The notes under the pieces: model-generated
Database searches by the model: none
Seen by the model: only the letters and a program-made list of their open reading frames with translations
What the model was told of the DNA's origin: nothing
Assembly (NCBI GenBank): GCA_039190275.1
Contig: JBCCYF010000156.1
Span: forward strand, 1 to 9,319
DNA length: 9,319 bases
From: Halovulum sp039190275
Lineage (GTDB): Bacteria; Pseudomonadota; Alphaproteobacteria; Rhodobacterales; Rhodobacteraceae
Direction of reading: 5' to 3'
Translations under genes and position numbers: made by a program
Shown: piece after piece, positions 1 to 7,187 of the stretch
How positions within the stretch are numbered: position 1 is the stretch's first letter
Layout: each line of letters begins with the position of its first letter

Positions 1-885
1 CATCCCGTCAAGATAGACATAAGCGCGGAACGACCCTTGTTCGTGCAGGCGCTGGCCCACCGGGCCGTCATCCAGACCCGAACTGAGCAGAAGGTGCGGG
101 TTGAAAATGGCGTTGGCGCCCATGACCACCGCATCTGCGGTCACGCGAACCTCGCGCCCGTCCTTGACATAGACCACACCCTTGGCAACGCCACCCTCGA
201 CATCGACGGCCATCACCCGCGCGTCGGTCAGCAAAGTAACCCTCGGGTCCTCGTAGACGGCGCGCATTCCATTCTGAATCGTGAACTTTGCATCGACCGG
301 ACACAGGTGGCAGACACCGTTCGCGCAGCACGGACCACGCTGATCGGTGGCGCGGCTCGCGCGTGCTGTGGGTTGGTTGAAATACTGATCCGGATACGCC
401 TCGGCCAATGCGCGGTCGGGGTCGGTCATCCGATGTCCGGGAAGGGGGTACGCCGGACGGTTGGGAAACGGTGTGGCCACCGATCCGGCGATCTGCATGA
501 CACGCTCGGCCTCGGTGTAATAGGGCGCTAGATCATCGTATGAGACCGGCCAGTCGCGCCCCACGCCGTAGCGGCTGAACATCTCGAAGTCCGAGGGAAG
601 CATGCGCGGCGAGCCGCCCCACCAGCAATTGGAACTGCCACCAAAGCCGATGTTGAATTGCCAGATCTTGTCCGTTTCGACCCCTTCGGGCGCGACCTGA
701 CGATACGACTCAAGAGTGTTTATGGGGCTGTTGCGCCGGTCAGCCACCTGGTCGGGGTGCTGTACCAACGGCCCGCGCTCCAAAACCAAGTATTTCCCGG
801 TATTCGGAAACATTTCCAATCGCTTACGCAGGAAAAAACTGCACGCAAAACCGCTTCCGATGAAAACTGTATCGTATTCTGCCAT
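1..885 (-). CDS. GMC-family FAD-dependent oxidoreductase, N-terminal part (cut by window edge)
   Basis: The reading frame opens with ATG at 885 and stays open through base 1, giving 295 visible residues without a stop; family members usually have about 500-560, so the C-terminal half with the catalytic His lies outside. A Rossmann FAD/ADP-binding motif sits at the very start (IGSGFACSFFL, residues 9-19), followed by an acidic residue after a beta strand (YLVLERG, 32-38). The second GMC signature region reads GGSSNCWWGG (82-91) and leads into PRMLPSDF. Residues 186-195 hold CCANGVCHLC, followed by PVDAK; this Cys-Cys-x4-Cys-x2-Cys-Pro pattern resembles the cluster-binding stretch of bacterial FAD glucose dehydrogenases that carry a 3Fe-4S cluster. 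There is no signal peptide or twin-arginine motif at the N-terminus. Substrate cannot be told from this half. The gene follows urtE by 104 bases on the same strand and may have its own promoter. The ribosome binding site is weak (GAGAG well upstream). The family call is strong; metal-cluster binding is inference. Confidence 0.88.
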   Translation of the reverse strand, partial: MAEYDTVFIGSGFACSFFLRKRLEMFPNTGKYLVLERGPLVQHPDQVADRRNSPINTLESYRQVAPEGVETDKIWQFNIGFGGSSNCWWGGSPRMLPSDFEMFSRYGVGRDWPVSYDDLAPYYTEAERVMQIAGSVATPFPNRPAYPLPGHRMTDPDRALAEAYPDQYFNQPTARASRATDQRGPCCANGVCHLCPVDAKFTIQNGMRAVYEDPRVTLLTDARVMAVDVEGGVAKGVVYVKDGREVRVTADAVVMGANAIFNPHLLLSSGLDDGPVGQRLHEQGSFRAYVYLDGM

Positions 886-906
886 CGTGTACCCATTACT
901 CTCACC

Positions 907-935
907 AGTATCCGGATATTTGGAATTTACGACAA
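907..935 (-). promoter_or_regulatory. Candidate sigma-70-type promoter of the GMC oxidoreductase gene, with palindrome on the -10
   Basis: On the minus strand TTGTCG (930-935) and GATACT (907-912) are separated by exactly 17 bases; each matches four of six consensus positions. Transcription would start near base 900, about 15 bases before the ATG at 885. The perfect 10-base palindrome TATCCGGATA (909-918) overlaps the -10 element, which is where a repressor could bind. I see no intrinsic terminator between urtE and this point, so read-through from the urt operon is also possible. This is a pattern match only. Confidence 0.35.
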
Positions 936-989
936 AATCGTGGCGGGCGCTGTAGTTTACGGCACTTGTTTCGCTGCTCGTTGACGTAT

Positions 990-1685
990 TTAGATCGAAA
1001 CCGCCTCCAGCAGGTCAGCAGGCCCCACATCGGCCTTTTCCGCACGCCATTTCACGGCCCCGCGCGAGATGACGACGAACCGGTCCGCCAGACCGAAGGC
1101 AAAGTCGAAATTCTGCTCGACCAATACAATCGCGATGTCGCCACGCTCGCGGAGCAACGAGATGTTCTGCCCGATTTGCTGTATGATATTGGGCTGGATC
1201 CCCTCGGTCGGTTCATCCAGGAGCAGTACGCGCGGGCGCGTGATCAGTGCCCGCGCGATGGCAAGTTGCTGTTGCTGCCCACCGGACAAATCCCCGCCCC
1301 GCCGATCTTTCATGTCCCGCAGCACGGGAAACAAATCAAACACGTCATCGGGGATACGATGCTCGGACTTGGGCAGGCAGGCGAAACCCGCTTCCAGGTT
1401 TTCAGACACGCTCATAAGCGGAAAAACCTCTCGCCCCTGTGGAACATAGGCTATCCCGGCACGTGCCGCTTGAAACGCGGAAAGGTGGCTCAGCGGCTTT
1501 TCATCAAGTGTGATAGACCCGCCGGAATAAGGATGGCGCCCGGCAATTGCCTTTAAGAGGCTGGTCTTGCCCACGCCATTTGTGCCCATGACGGCCGTCA
1601 CCGCCCCAGGTTCGGCCGCCAGATCGATACCATGAAGGATCTGGCTCTGACCATAGTGCAGGGTCAACTGATCGACACTCAGCAT
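990..1685 (-). CDS. urtE: Urea ABC transporter, ATP-binding subunit UrtE
   Basis: This is a 231-residue ABC ATPase of the LivF type, one of the two cytoplasmic motors of the urea importer. Walker A is GTNGVGKT (34-41), the Q-loop glutamine is at 83 (VPQGREVFPL), the signature is LSGGQQQQ (133-140), and Walker B is VLLLDEP (153-159) with the catalytic Glu at 158. The sequence after Walker B, TEGIQPNIIQQIG, is the stretch that marks UrtE rather than LivF of amino-acid transporters. The switch-loop position reads LVEQNFDFA, with Gln in place of His, as is usual in this branch. Walker A has Thr at the second position where many homologues have Arg; this should not affect function. The ATG at 1685 lies three bases after the urtD stop, so the two are surely co-transcribed and probably translationally coupled. 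It ends in TAA and is the last urt gene. Confidence 0.95.
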   Translation of the reverse strand: MLSVDQLTLHYGQSQILHGIDLAAEPGAVTAVMGTNGVGKTSLLKAIAGRHPYSGGSITLDEKPLSHLSAFQAARAGIAYVPQGREVFPLMSVSENLEAGFACLPKSEHRIPDDVFDLFPVLRDMKDRRGGDLSGGQQQQLAIARALITRPRVLLLDEPTEGIQPNIIQQIGQNISLLRERGDIAIVLVEQNFDFAFGLADRFVVISRGAVKWRAEKADVGPADLLEAVSI

Positions 1686-1688
1686 GCG

Positions 1689-2429
1689 TCAGCGCCCCAG
1701 ATAAACATCGATCACGGTTTGATCCGATGTCACATGTTCCAAACTGCCTTCGGCAAGAACAGCGCCTTCATGCAATACGGTCACCTTGCAGTCCAGCCGG
1801 CGCACAAATTCCATGTCATGCTCGACCACCACCACAGCACGGGTTTTGGCCGCGGTTTTTAGGATCTCGGTGGTATGTGCGCGCTCAGCCGTCGTCATCC
1901 CGGCGGCCGGTTCATCGACCAGCAGCAGCCGTGGATCTTGGGTCAGCAGCATACCGATCTCCAGCCACTGTTTCTGGCCATGGCTCAGTTCCCCGGCCGG
2001 GCGGGTCAGGTTTTCGGTAAGGCCCACCTCCTCCGCGATCTCCTCAATACGGGCAGCGCCATCGGCCGTGCGCTTGTGAAACAGAACGGCAAAGGGGCCG
2101 CGCGGGTTTTTGAGCGACATGGCAAGGTTCTGCCTTACCGTCTGGTTCTCGAATACCGTCGGTTTCTGAAACTTGCGTCCGATGCCAAGGCGCGCAATCT
2201 GGCTTTCCGACATGCCCAGCAGCGAGATGTTGCGCTCCCCCCAGATGACGCGCCCGCTGTCGGGCTTGGTTTTGCCGGTGACGATATCCATGAATGTGGT
2301 CTTGCCCGCCCCGTTCGGGCCGATGATGGCACGCAGTTCCGGCTCACCGATCAGTATCGACAGGTTGTTGATGCAGCGAAATCCGTCGAAACTCACGGAC
2401 ACGCCGTCGACTTCCAATAAGCTGCCCAT
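1689..2429 (-). CDS. urtD: Urea ABC transporter, ATP-binding subunit UrtD
   Basis: This is the second ABC ATPase of the urea importer, LivG-type, 246 residues from the ATG. Walker A is GPNGAGKT (37-44), the Q-loop glutamine is near 88 (RKFQKPTVFENQTV), the signature is the variant LSHGQKQWLEIGM (148-160), Walker B is LLLVDEPAAGMT (168-179), and the switch histidine is in VVVEHDMEFV (His 204). The LSHGQ signature and AAGMTTAE after Walker B are typical of UrtD. The start is a choice of two: GTG at 2432 (four-base overlap, GTGA) or ATG at 2429 (one-base overlap, TGATG) with the urtC stop. I prefer ATG; either way it is stop-start coupled to urtC. The neighbouring permease and UrtE gene support a UrtD-UrtE heterodimer under UrtB-UrtC. 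Confidence 0.95.
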   Translation of the reverse strand: MGSLLEVDGVSVSFDGFRCINNLSILIGEPELRAIIGPNGAGKTTFMDIVTGKTKPDSGRVIWGERNISLLGMSESQIARLGIGRKFQKPTVFENQTVRQNLAMSLKNPRGPFAVLFHKRTADGAARIEEIAEEVGLTENLTRPAGELSHGQKQWLEIGMLLTQDPRLLLVDEPAAGMTTAERAHTTEILKTAAKTRAVVVVEHDMEFVRRLDCKVTVLHEGAVLAEGSLEHVTSDQTVIDVYLGR

Positions 2430-3613
2430 CACTGCCGCCGCACCAGTTGATCAAAAAGGCCGCCGATGCCCTTGGGGAAAAACAGTGTCACCGCGACAAA
2501 GGAAAGCCCCAGTAAGACCAGCCACCAGTCTGTCCACTGCACGATGTAGAAGCCCAGGTTGATCGGCGGCGCGCCACCGCCCGTGAACCAGCTGGACAAA
2601 AGCGATACAAAAGCCGCGCCGATCACGGCGCCATAGAGTCTGCCCCGCCCGCCGATGGCGACCCAGACCGCAAGATAGATCGACGCGATCGGAGCAATCT
2701 CGGCAGGGTTGATGATCCCCGCTTGAGGATAGTACAGCGCGCCTGCGATCGCGGCGATGATGGCCGTCAGCGTGAAGACGAAGAGCTTGTAACTTTCCAC
2801 ATGATACCCCAGGAAGCGCACCCGCGCCTCGTCATCCCGGATCGCTTTTATGACGCTGCCCATTTTGCCCGACGCAAACCAGGCGCACAGCACGTAGGCC
2901 GACGCCAGAGCCAACGCCGACGCCCAGAAAAACACCACGGACATCGTTGCCTGGGATGTTGCCTCGAAACCCGGGATGTTCTGCAATCCGGACAGACCGT
3001 TGTTTCCGCGCAAACCGCTGTCGTTCTGAAACAGATAAAGCGACAGCGCCAGCGTCATCGCCTGGGTCAGGATTGACAAGTAGACACCGGTCACACGACT
3101 ACGAAAGGCAAGCCAGCCAAAGACCAGCGCCAAAAGTCCGGGAACAAGCACCACCAGTGCAAGCTGGATGGGCAGACTGTCGGCAAAGGTCCAAAGGGGC
3201 GGAATTTCCGAGCTGCCGACAACGCCGAAAATCTGATTGCCGATGGCATCCGAGACCTCGGACGGTGTTGGCGGGATAGCCTGGTTCGACAGGCTTTCAA
3301 GAACGATCGCCTCTGTGCGGGCATACATCAGCCACATGCCGATCGCATAGCCGCCGATCCCGAAAAAGGCGAAATGTCCAAGCGACAGGATACCACAATA
3401 GCCCCAGACCACATCCATCGCGATGGCTACCAGGCACAGGCACAGCGTTTTGCCCAGGGTTTTGACGAAGGACGTTGAGAGGATCCCGACGCCAAATGCC
3501 TCGGACATCAGGGTGACGGCCAAGGTAAACACCGCAAGTGCCAATAGAAACCACAGCACCGACGGGTTTTGCGACAGGAATGTCCGGCGTTGGGTCATGA
3601 GGTGCGCCCGCAT
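2429..3613 (-). CDS. urtC: Urea ABC transporter, permease subunit UrtC
   Basis: This is a LivM-type inner-membrane permease of 394 residues that pairs with UrtB to form the urea path. About ten hydrophobic segments can be seen, the first at residues 19-36. Family motifs include LSLGHFAFFGIGGYAIGMWL (77-96) and GNNGLSGLQ (203-211). The cytoplasmic coupling loop that contacts the ATPases is GSVIKAIRDDEARVRFLGYH (252-271). A hydrophilic, probably periplasmic stretch lies at 100-145. The stop TGA overlaps the start of urtD. The start is uncertain: ATG at 3613 has GGGG about 11 bases upstream, while a second in-frame ATG at 3598 would remove five residues. The 60 bases between urtB and urtC hold the short palindrome TTGGGCCCCAA (about 3620-3630) but no terminator. 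Confidence 0.94.
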   Translation of the reverse strand: MRAHLMTQRRTFLSQNPSVLWFLLALAVFTLAVTLMSEAFGVGILSTSFVKTLGKTLCLCLVAIAMDVVWGYCGILSLGHFAFFGIGGYAIGMWLMYARTEAIVLESLSNQAIPPTPSEVSDAIGNQIFGVVGSSEIPPLWTFADSLPIQLALVVLVPGLLALVFGWLAFRSRVTGVYLSILTQAMTLALSLYLFQNDSGLRGNNGLSGLQNIPGFEATSQATMSVVFFWASALALASAYVLCAWFASGKMGSVIKAIRDDEARVRFLGYHVESYKLFVFTLTAIIAAIAGALYYPQAGIINPAEIAPIASIYLAVWVAIGGRGRLYGAVIGAAFVSLLSSWFTGGGAPPINLGFYIVQWTDWWLVLLGLSFVAVTLFFPKGIGGLFDQLVRRQ

Positions 3614-3673
3614 GCCCTTTTGGGCCCCAACCGACCGTGCTCGCGCTGTGATTTGGGTGTGATGCGCATGGCT

Positions 3674-5611
3674 CTAGTCCGCGGCCGCCCGGCCTTTGAG
3701 CGCAACAATGCCGCGGGGCCGGAACTGGATGAAAAGAATGATGAAGAAGATCATATAAGTCTGCGCGGCGAGGGTGTTTGAGGGGTTGAGCCACTCAATG
3801 CCTTTCTGCAAGAACCCGATCAGCGAGGCACCGGCGAGCGTTCCCCAGACATTGCCGACACCGCCAACCACAACTGTCATGAAACTCTGGACGATGTAGT
3901 CGGCGCCCATTTCTGATGTGACCTTGGCATAGAGGCCTATGGCAACACCGGCGATCCCGGCAATGCCCGAGCCCAGGCCAAAGGTCAGCATGTTGATCCG
4001 GTCCGGATTGATGCCCATGGATGCCGCCATTCCCGGGTTCTGCGTGACCGCGCGCACTTCCAGCCCCAGTCGGGTTCGTTTCAGCACATACAGTATGAGG
4101 CCCAGAAAGATGAGGGCCAGAACAAAGATCGCGATGCGGATATAGCTGATCTGAATGACATCCGAGAACACCAGAGCACCGTCGAGCCAACCCGGCGATG
4201 TCAACGGGCGCGCCTGTGTTCCGAAGATATTCTTGGCAAGCTGCTGCAACGCGATCGAGATCCCGAAGGTCGCCAGCAAGGTTTCAAGGGGTCGATGATA
4301 GAGATGCCGGATAACCAGACGCTCCATGGTGACCCCGGCTGCGAAGGTAACCGCGAACGCGAGTGGAAGGGCGATAAGGATACTCAACGTGTAGTCGGGC
4401 ACGAACTGTTGCACCACGAAACCCGTATAGGCCCCCATCATGATAAACTCGCCATGCGCCATGTTGATCACGCCCATCACGCCGAAAGTGATGGCAAGTC
4501 CGATAGCCGCGAGAAAATAGATCGATGCAAGGGACAGGGCGTCGAGCGCCAGGTCTATGCTCTGGCTGAATGCAACGCGGCGTTCGACCGATGCAAGCGC
4601 CACTTCCGCGGCCTGTGTAACCGCCGGGTCAGGCTCGGTATAGGTCTCGTAGATCACCGAGGCGAGCACGGCGCGCTCGCGATCCTCCCGCGTGACCAAA
4701 GGCGGTGCCTGCCCGTCGCTGGCAAGCCGTGAATATGCTCTCAACCGGGCAGTCTCGGTATTCAACGCGGCAACCGGCACCCCGGCGACCTGCCCGTCGA
4801 TAATGTTGGCCTCAAGCGTTGCGCGGATCGCATCGGGTACGATGGGCAACGGCGCAAGCTCCGCTTCCACCAGCCGGGCATAGGCTGCTTCAAGGGTAAG
4901 GTCCTGGCCTGGTTCAAGGATGCGGGCAATGTTCGCATCCTCGGGTAGGCTCTCAGACACCTGCGCTTCGGTATCAAGGATCCTGTTAAGGACAGCCCGT
5001 GCCTCGACGCTGGTATCAGCAGCAAGGCTGTCGATGGCCGCGATGCGCTCCTCCGGCGCGTCGGCAAAACGCGCCGAGAGGAAGTTGCCCAACTGGATTT
5101 TACGGACCCTAAGCGCTGCATCGGCTTCCGCGTCAATCGAGGCAAGCAGCGGCGCAAGTTGCGCGGCCGATGGCCGCCGCGCGATCGAGGCTACGGCGGT
5201 CTGACGGCGACTAAGCTCCGGATCCATGAGTTGAAACTGCACTAGCGCCGTGCCAATGACCCGCCGGACGCCCCCGTTCGGCTTGAGCTGTTTGAATTCG
5301 GCTGCGGGTGCCTCGGACTGTGTTCCGCTGTCGATATCAGTGAGCGAAAGCGTTTTGTCCGCCTCGGTGGCGATAAAGAACAGGCCATCGGACTGGCGTT
5401 GCCATACCCCCTTGGACTGCCAGTTTTCAAGAAATGTGGCCACCCCCGGCGTGCCCAGCGCAATCAGGTCGTCAAGTACGGGTCCGACAGAGTTGCGAGA
5501 GGGTTTGGCAACCTCCTCGGCATGGGTCTGCAGGGCTGTCTGAAGGTCCTGCGACGCCGCAGGAAGCGCGATGCCCAGGGTCATCATCAGGGCGAGAAGC
5601 AAGCGGCGCAT
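3674..5611 (-). CDS. urtB: Urea ABC transporter, permease subunit UrtB, long form with secreted N-terminal domain
   Basis: This 645-residue protein has two parts. Residues 1-20 look like a signal peptide (MRRLLLALMM core, cleavage near AAS-Q). Residues 21 to about 350 are hydrophilic and mostly helical with Ala/Leu/Arg-rich repeats reminiscent of HEAT-type helices (for example 131-215), ending in a helix before the membrane. Residues 352-645 are a LivH-type permease: LDALSLASIYFLAAIGLAITFGVMG leads into INMAHGEF (382-389), and a coupling loop lies at 512-540 (TRLGLEVRAVTQNPGMAASM). The C-terminus is FIQFRPRGIVALKG. The permease part matches UrtB length on its own; long N-terminal extensions are known in proteobacterial UrtB, and their role is unclear to me. 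If the signal is used, the extension is periplasmic, where it could meet UrtA. The start ATG at 5611 has only a modest ribosome site (GAAAG, six bases away). It follows urtA after 58 bases holding a stem-loop. Confidence 0.94.
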   Translation of the reverse strand: MRRLLLALMMTLGIALPAASQDLQTALQTHAEEVAKPSRNSVGPVLDDLIALGTPGVATFLENWQSKGVWQRQSDGLFFIATEADKTLSLTDIDSGTQSEAPAAEFKQLKPNGGVRRVIGTALVQFQLMDPELSRRQTAVASIARRPSAAQLAPLLASIDAEADAALRVRKIQLGNFLSARFADAPEERIAAIDSLAADTSVEARAVLNRILDTEAQVSESLPEDANIARILEPGQDLTLEAAYARLVEAELAPLPIVPDAIRATLEANIIDGQVAGVPVAALNTETARLRAYSRLASDGQAPPLVTREDRERAVLASVIYETYTEPDPAVTQAAEVALASVERRVAFSQSIDLALDALSLASIYFLAAIGLAITFGVMGVINMAHGEFIMMGAYTGFVVQQFVPDYTLSILIALPLAFAVTFAAGVTMERLVIRHLYHRPLETLLATFGISIALQQLAKNIFGTQARPLTSPGWLDGALVFSDVIQISYIRIAIFVLALIFLGLILYVLKRTRLGLEVRAVTQNPGMAASMGINPDRINMLTFGLGSGIAGIAGVAIGLYAKVTSEMGADYIVQSFMTVVVGGVGNVWGTLAGASLIGFLQKGIEWLNPSNTLAAQTYMIFFIILFIQFRPRGIVALKGRAAAD

Positions 5612-5631
5612 TACGGACTTTCGAATTGTCT

Positions 5632-5662
5632 GCGCACGGGAGGCGGCACACCCCCCGTGCGC
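5632..5662 (-). promoter_or_regulatory. GC-rich stem-loop between urtA and urtB
   Basis: GCGCACGGG (5632-5640) and CCCGTGCGC (5654-5662) are perfect complements, giving a nine-base-pair stem with a 13-base loop in the urtA-urtB transcript, starting seven bases past the urtA stop. No run of T follows on the minus strand, so it is not a standard intrinsic terminator. Such structures after binding-protein genes commonly block 3' exonucleases and keep that message more abundant than the permease part. That role here is inferred. Confidence 0.7.
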
Positions 5663-5669
5663 GATCGCA

Positions 5670-6959
5670 TTAGTAGTTCGAGGTCAGTTGAACGCAGGTA
5701 TCGGTCTCGGTGTTATACATTCCGCACCCGAGTTCTTTCCAATCCGACTTCAGAACCGCGCTTTCCGGCAGGAAATCGGTCCAGGCATCCCCTGGCACCT
5801 CGGAGGTTTGGCTGATGATGTCGAACTGCCCATCCGCTGTGATCTCGCCGATCAGAACCGGCTTGGCCAAGTGATGGTTGGGAAGCATCACGGCCGTACC
5901 ACCCGTAAGGTTTGGAAACTCTTGTCCATACATCGCGTCACGGACGGCATCGACATCCGTGGCGCCTGCCGCTTCGACCGCGTTAACCCACATGTTAAAG
6001 CCGATGTAATGTGCCTCCATCGGATCGTTTGTGACCCGCTCCGGACCTGCAAACCCCTTCCACGCCTCGATGAACGCTGTGTTTGCATCGGTTTCGGCGG
6101 ACTGGAAGTAGTTCCACGCGGCCAGGTGACCAACGAGGTTCGACGTGTCCAGACCCGACAGCTCCTCCTCGCCGACCGAAAAGGCCACGACCGGAATGTC
6201 ATCGGCACTTACACCCGCGGCTGCAAGCTCTTTATAGAAGCCAATGTTCGCATCGCCGTTGATGGTGCTGATCACCCCAACCTGTTTGCCATCTTCGCCC
6301 AGTGCCACGACATCTGCGACAATGGTCGCCCAGTCAGAATGCCCGAACGGTGTGTAGTTGACGAAGATATCATCCGACGCGATGCCATTGTCCTGCAGGT
6401 ACTGCTCAAGGATGTTGTTGGTTGTACGCGGATAGACATAATCCGTGCCCAGCAGCGCAAACTTCTCGACACCCAGCTCTTCAAGGAAGTAATCCACGGC
6501 CGGGATCGCCTGCTGGTTTGGCGCAGCCCCTGTGTAGAAGACGTTCTTGGAGCTTTCCTCGCCCTCGTATTGAACAGGGTAGAACAGCAACCCGTTCAAC
6601 TCTTCGATAACCGGAAGTACGGACTTGCGGCTGACCGACGTCCAATTGCCAAAGATTACATCAACTTCATGCACAGTGAGGAGTTCACGCGCCTTTTCGG
6701 CAAACAGTGGCCAGTCCGAAGCCGGGTCGACAACGACGGGTTCGATCTGACATCCCAGAACACCACCGGCGGCATTCTGCTGCTCAATCAGCATCAGCAT
6801 TGTGTCCTTGAGTGTGGTTTCAGAGATCGCCATCGTTCCGGAAAGCGAGTGCAGCACGCCGATTTTTACCGGTTCGGCGCAGGTTTGCGCGACGGCGACG
6901 CCACTTGTGGCAAGCAAAACCGCCGCCGCTTGATATGTTAGGTTCTTTATCGTGGCCAT
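5670..6959 (-). CDS. urtA: Urea ABC transporter, periplasmic substrate-binding protein UrtA
   Basis: This 429-residue type I periplasmic binding protein captures urea for the UrtBC permease. A signal peptide spans residues 1-24, with likely cleavage in AVA-Q (24/25). The mature protein starts with VKIGVLHSLSGTMAISE, the usual opening of the family. Marks of UrtA rather than of branched-chain amino-acid binding proteins are FGNWTSVSRKSVLPV (103-117), LFYPVQYEGEE (125-135), GTDYVYPRTTN (171-181) and the C-terminal GCGMYNTETDTCVQL. Length is normal. Four cysteines (27, 70, 412, 422) could form two disulfides in the periplasm. The start ATG at 6959 has a good ribosome site, GAGGGA, eight bases upstream. 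It is the first gene of the operon and follows a long leader after the rpoH terminator, so the operon promoter must lie at 6970-7300. Nitrogen control is usual for urt genes, but I could not identify the regulator from the sequence. Confidence 0.96.
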   Translation of the reverse strand: MATIKNLTYQAAAVLLATSGVAVAQTCAEPVKIGVLHSLSGTMAISETTLKDTMLMLIEQQNAAGGVLGCQIEPVVVDPASDWPLFAEKARELLTVHEVDVIFGNWTSVSRKSVLPVIEELNGLLFYPVQYEGEESSKNVFYTGAAPNQQAIPAVDYFLEELGVEKFALLGTDYVYPRTTNNILEQYLQDNGIASDDIFVNYTPFGHSDWATIVADVVALGEDGKQVGVISTINGDANIGFYKELAAAGVSADDIPVVAFSVGEEELSGLDTSNLVGHLAAWNYFQSAETDANTAFIEAWKGFAGPERVTNDPMEAHYIGFNMWVNAVEAAGATDVDAVRDAMYGQEFPNLTGGTAVMLPNHHLAKPVLIGEITADGQFDIISQTSEVPGDAWTDFLPESAVLKSDWKELGCGMYNTETDTCVQLTSNY

Positions 6960-6967
6960 AGATACAT

Positions 6968-6973
6968 TCCCTC
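6968..6973 (-). promoter_or_regulatory. Ribosome binding site of urtA
   Basis: GAGGGA on the minus strand ends eight bases before the ATG at 6959. It is the best Shine-Dalgarno match in the operon and fixes the urtA start, consistent with high output of the binding protein. Confidence 0.75.
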
Positions 6974-7004
6974 ATTGGCCGCCCCGGGTACCCCACGACC
7001 TCAA

Positions 7005-7023
7005 CCGGCCTTCTTTCGGCCGG
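7005..7023 (-). promoter_or_regulatory. Small hairpin in the presumed 5' leader of urtA
   Basis: CCGGCC (7005-7010) and GGCCGG (7018-7023) form a perfect six-base-pair stem with a seven-base, purine-only loop on the minus-strand RNA (GAAAGAA). It lies about 45 bases upstream of the urtA start. No T-run follows, so it is not a complete intrinsic terminator. It may be a stabilising or protein-binding element, or chance in GC-rich DNA. Confidence 0.4.
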
Positions 7024-7112
7024 ATGCATGACGTATAACGGTACCGCAACAGCGATGTTGTAGTCGCGTGGGAGGCGGTTTCTGCCAGGAGATCCCCCTA
7101 CGCGGCGTTGCG

Positions 7113-7128
7113 CGTTCAACTGCGAACG
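7113..7128. repeat. Inverted repeat CGTTC-N6-GAACG upstream of urtA
   Basis: CGTTC (7113-7117) and GAACG (7124-7128) are perfect complements with a six-base spacer. Its form suits a dimeric DNA-binding protein. It is an inverted repeat and so does not match the direct-repeat GTTC-N7-GTTC box of alphaproteobacterial LexA. No regulator can be named. Confidence 0.3.
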
Positions 7129-7156
7129 TGGGGACGATTGTAGATCGCGCCGGGGC

Positions 7157-7187
7157 ATTACAAGGCATCGGCTGTTGAAAACAGCAA
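7157..7187 (-). promoter_or_regulatory. Weak candidate promoter for the urt operon
   Basis: On the minus strand TGTAAT (7157-7162) matches the -10 consensus at five of six positions. The nearest -35-like hexamer, TTGCTG (7182-7187), matches only the TTG part and is 19 bases away, which is longer than ideal and typical of an activator-dependent promoter. The spacer is filled by GCTGTT/AACAGC half sites. A start here would give a leader near 190 bases. No sigma-54 GG/GC element with the right spacing was found. Confidence is low. Confidence 0.22.

Noticed and set aside
5632..5662. Intrinsic terminator after urtA.
   Set aside because: The stem is strong but no T-run follows on the minus strand, and urtBCDE depend on transcription through it.
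5571..6941. A long 456-codon open frame on the plus strand opposite urtA.
   Set aside because: It is the antisense shadow of urtA in GC-rich DNA; the protein has no recognisable domain while the minus strand encodes a textbook UrtA.
7113..7128. LexA (SOS) box at CGTTC-N6-GAACG.
   Set aside because: The alphaproteobacterial LexA site is the direct repeat GTTC-N7-GTTC; this is an inverted repeat with a six-base spacer.
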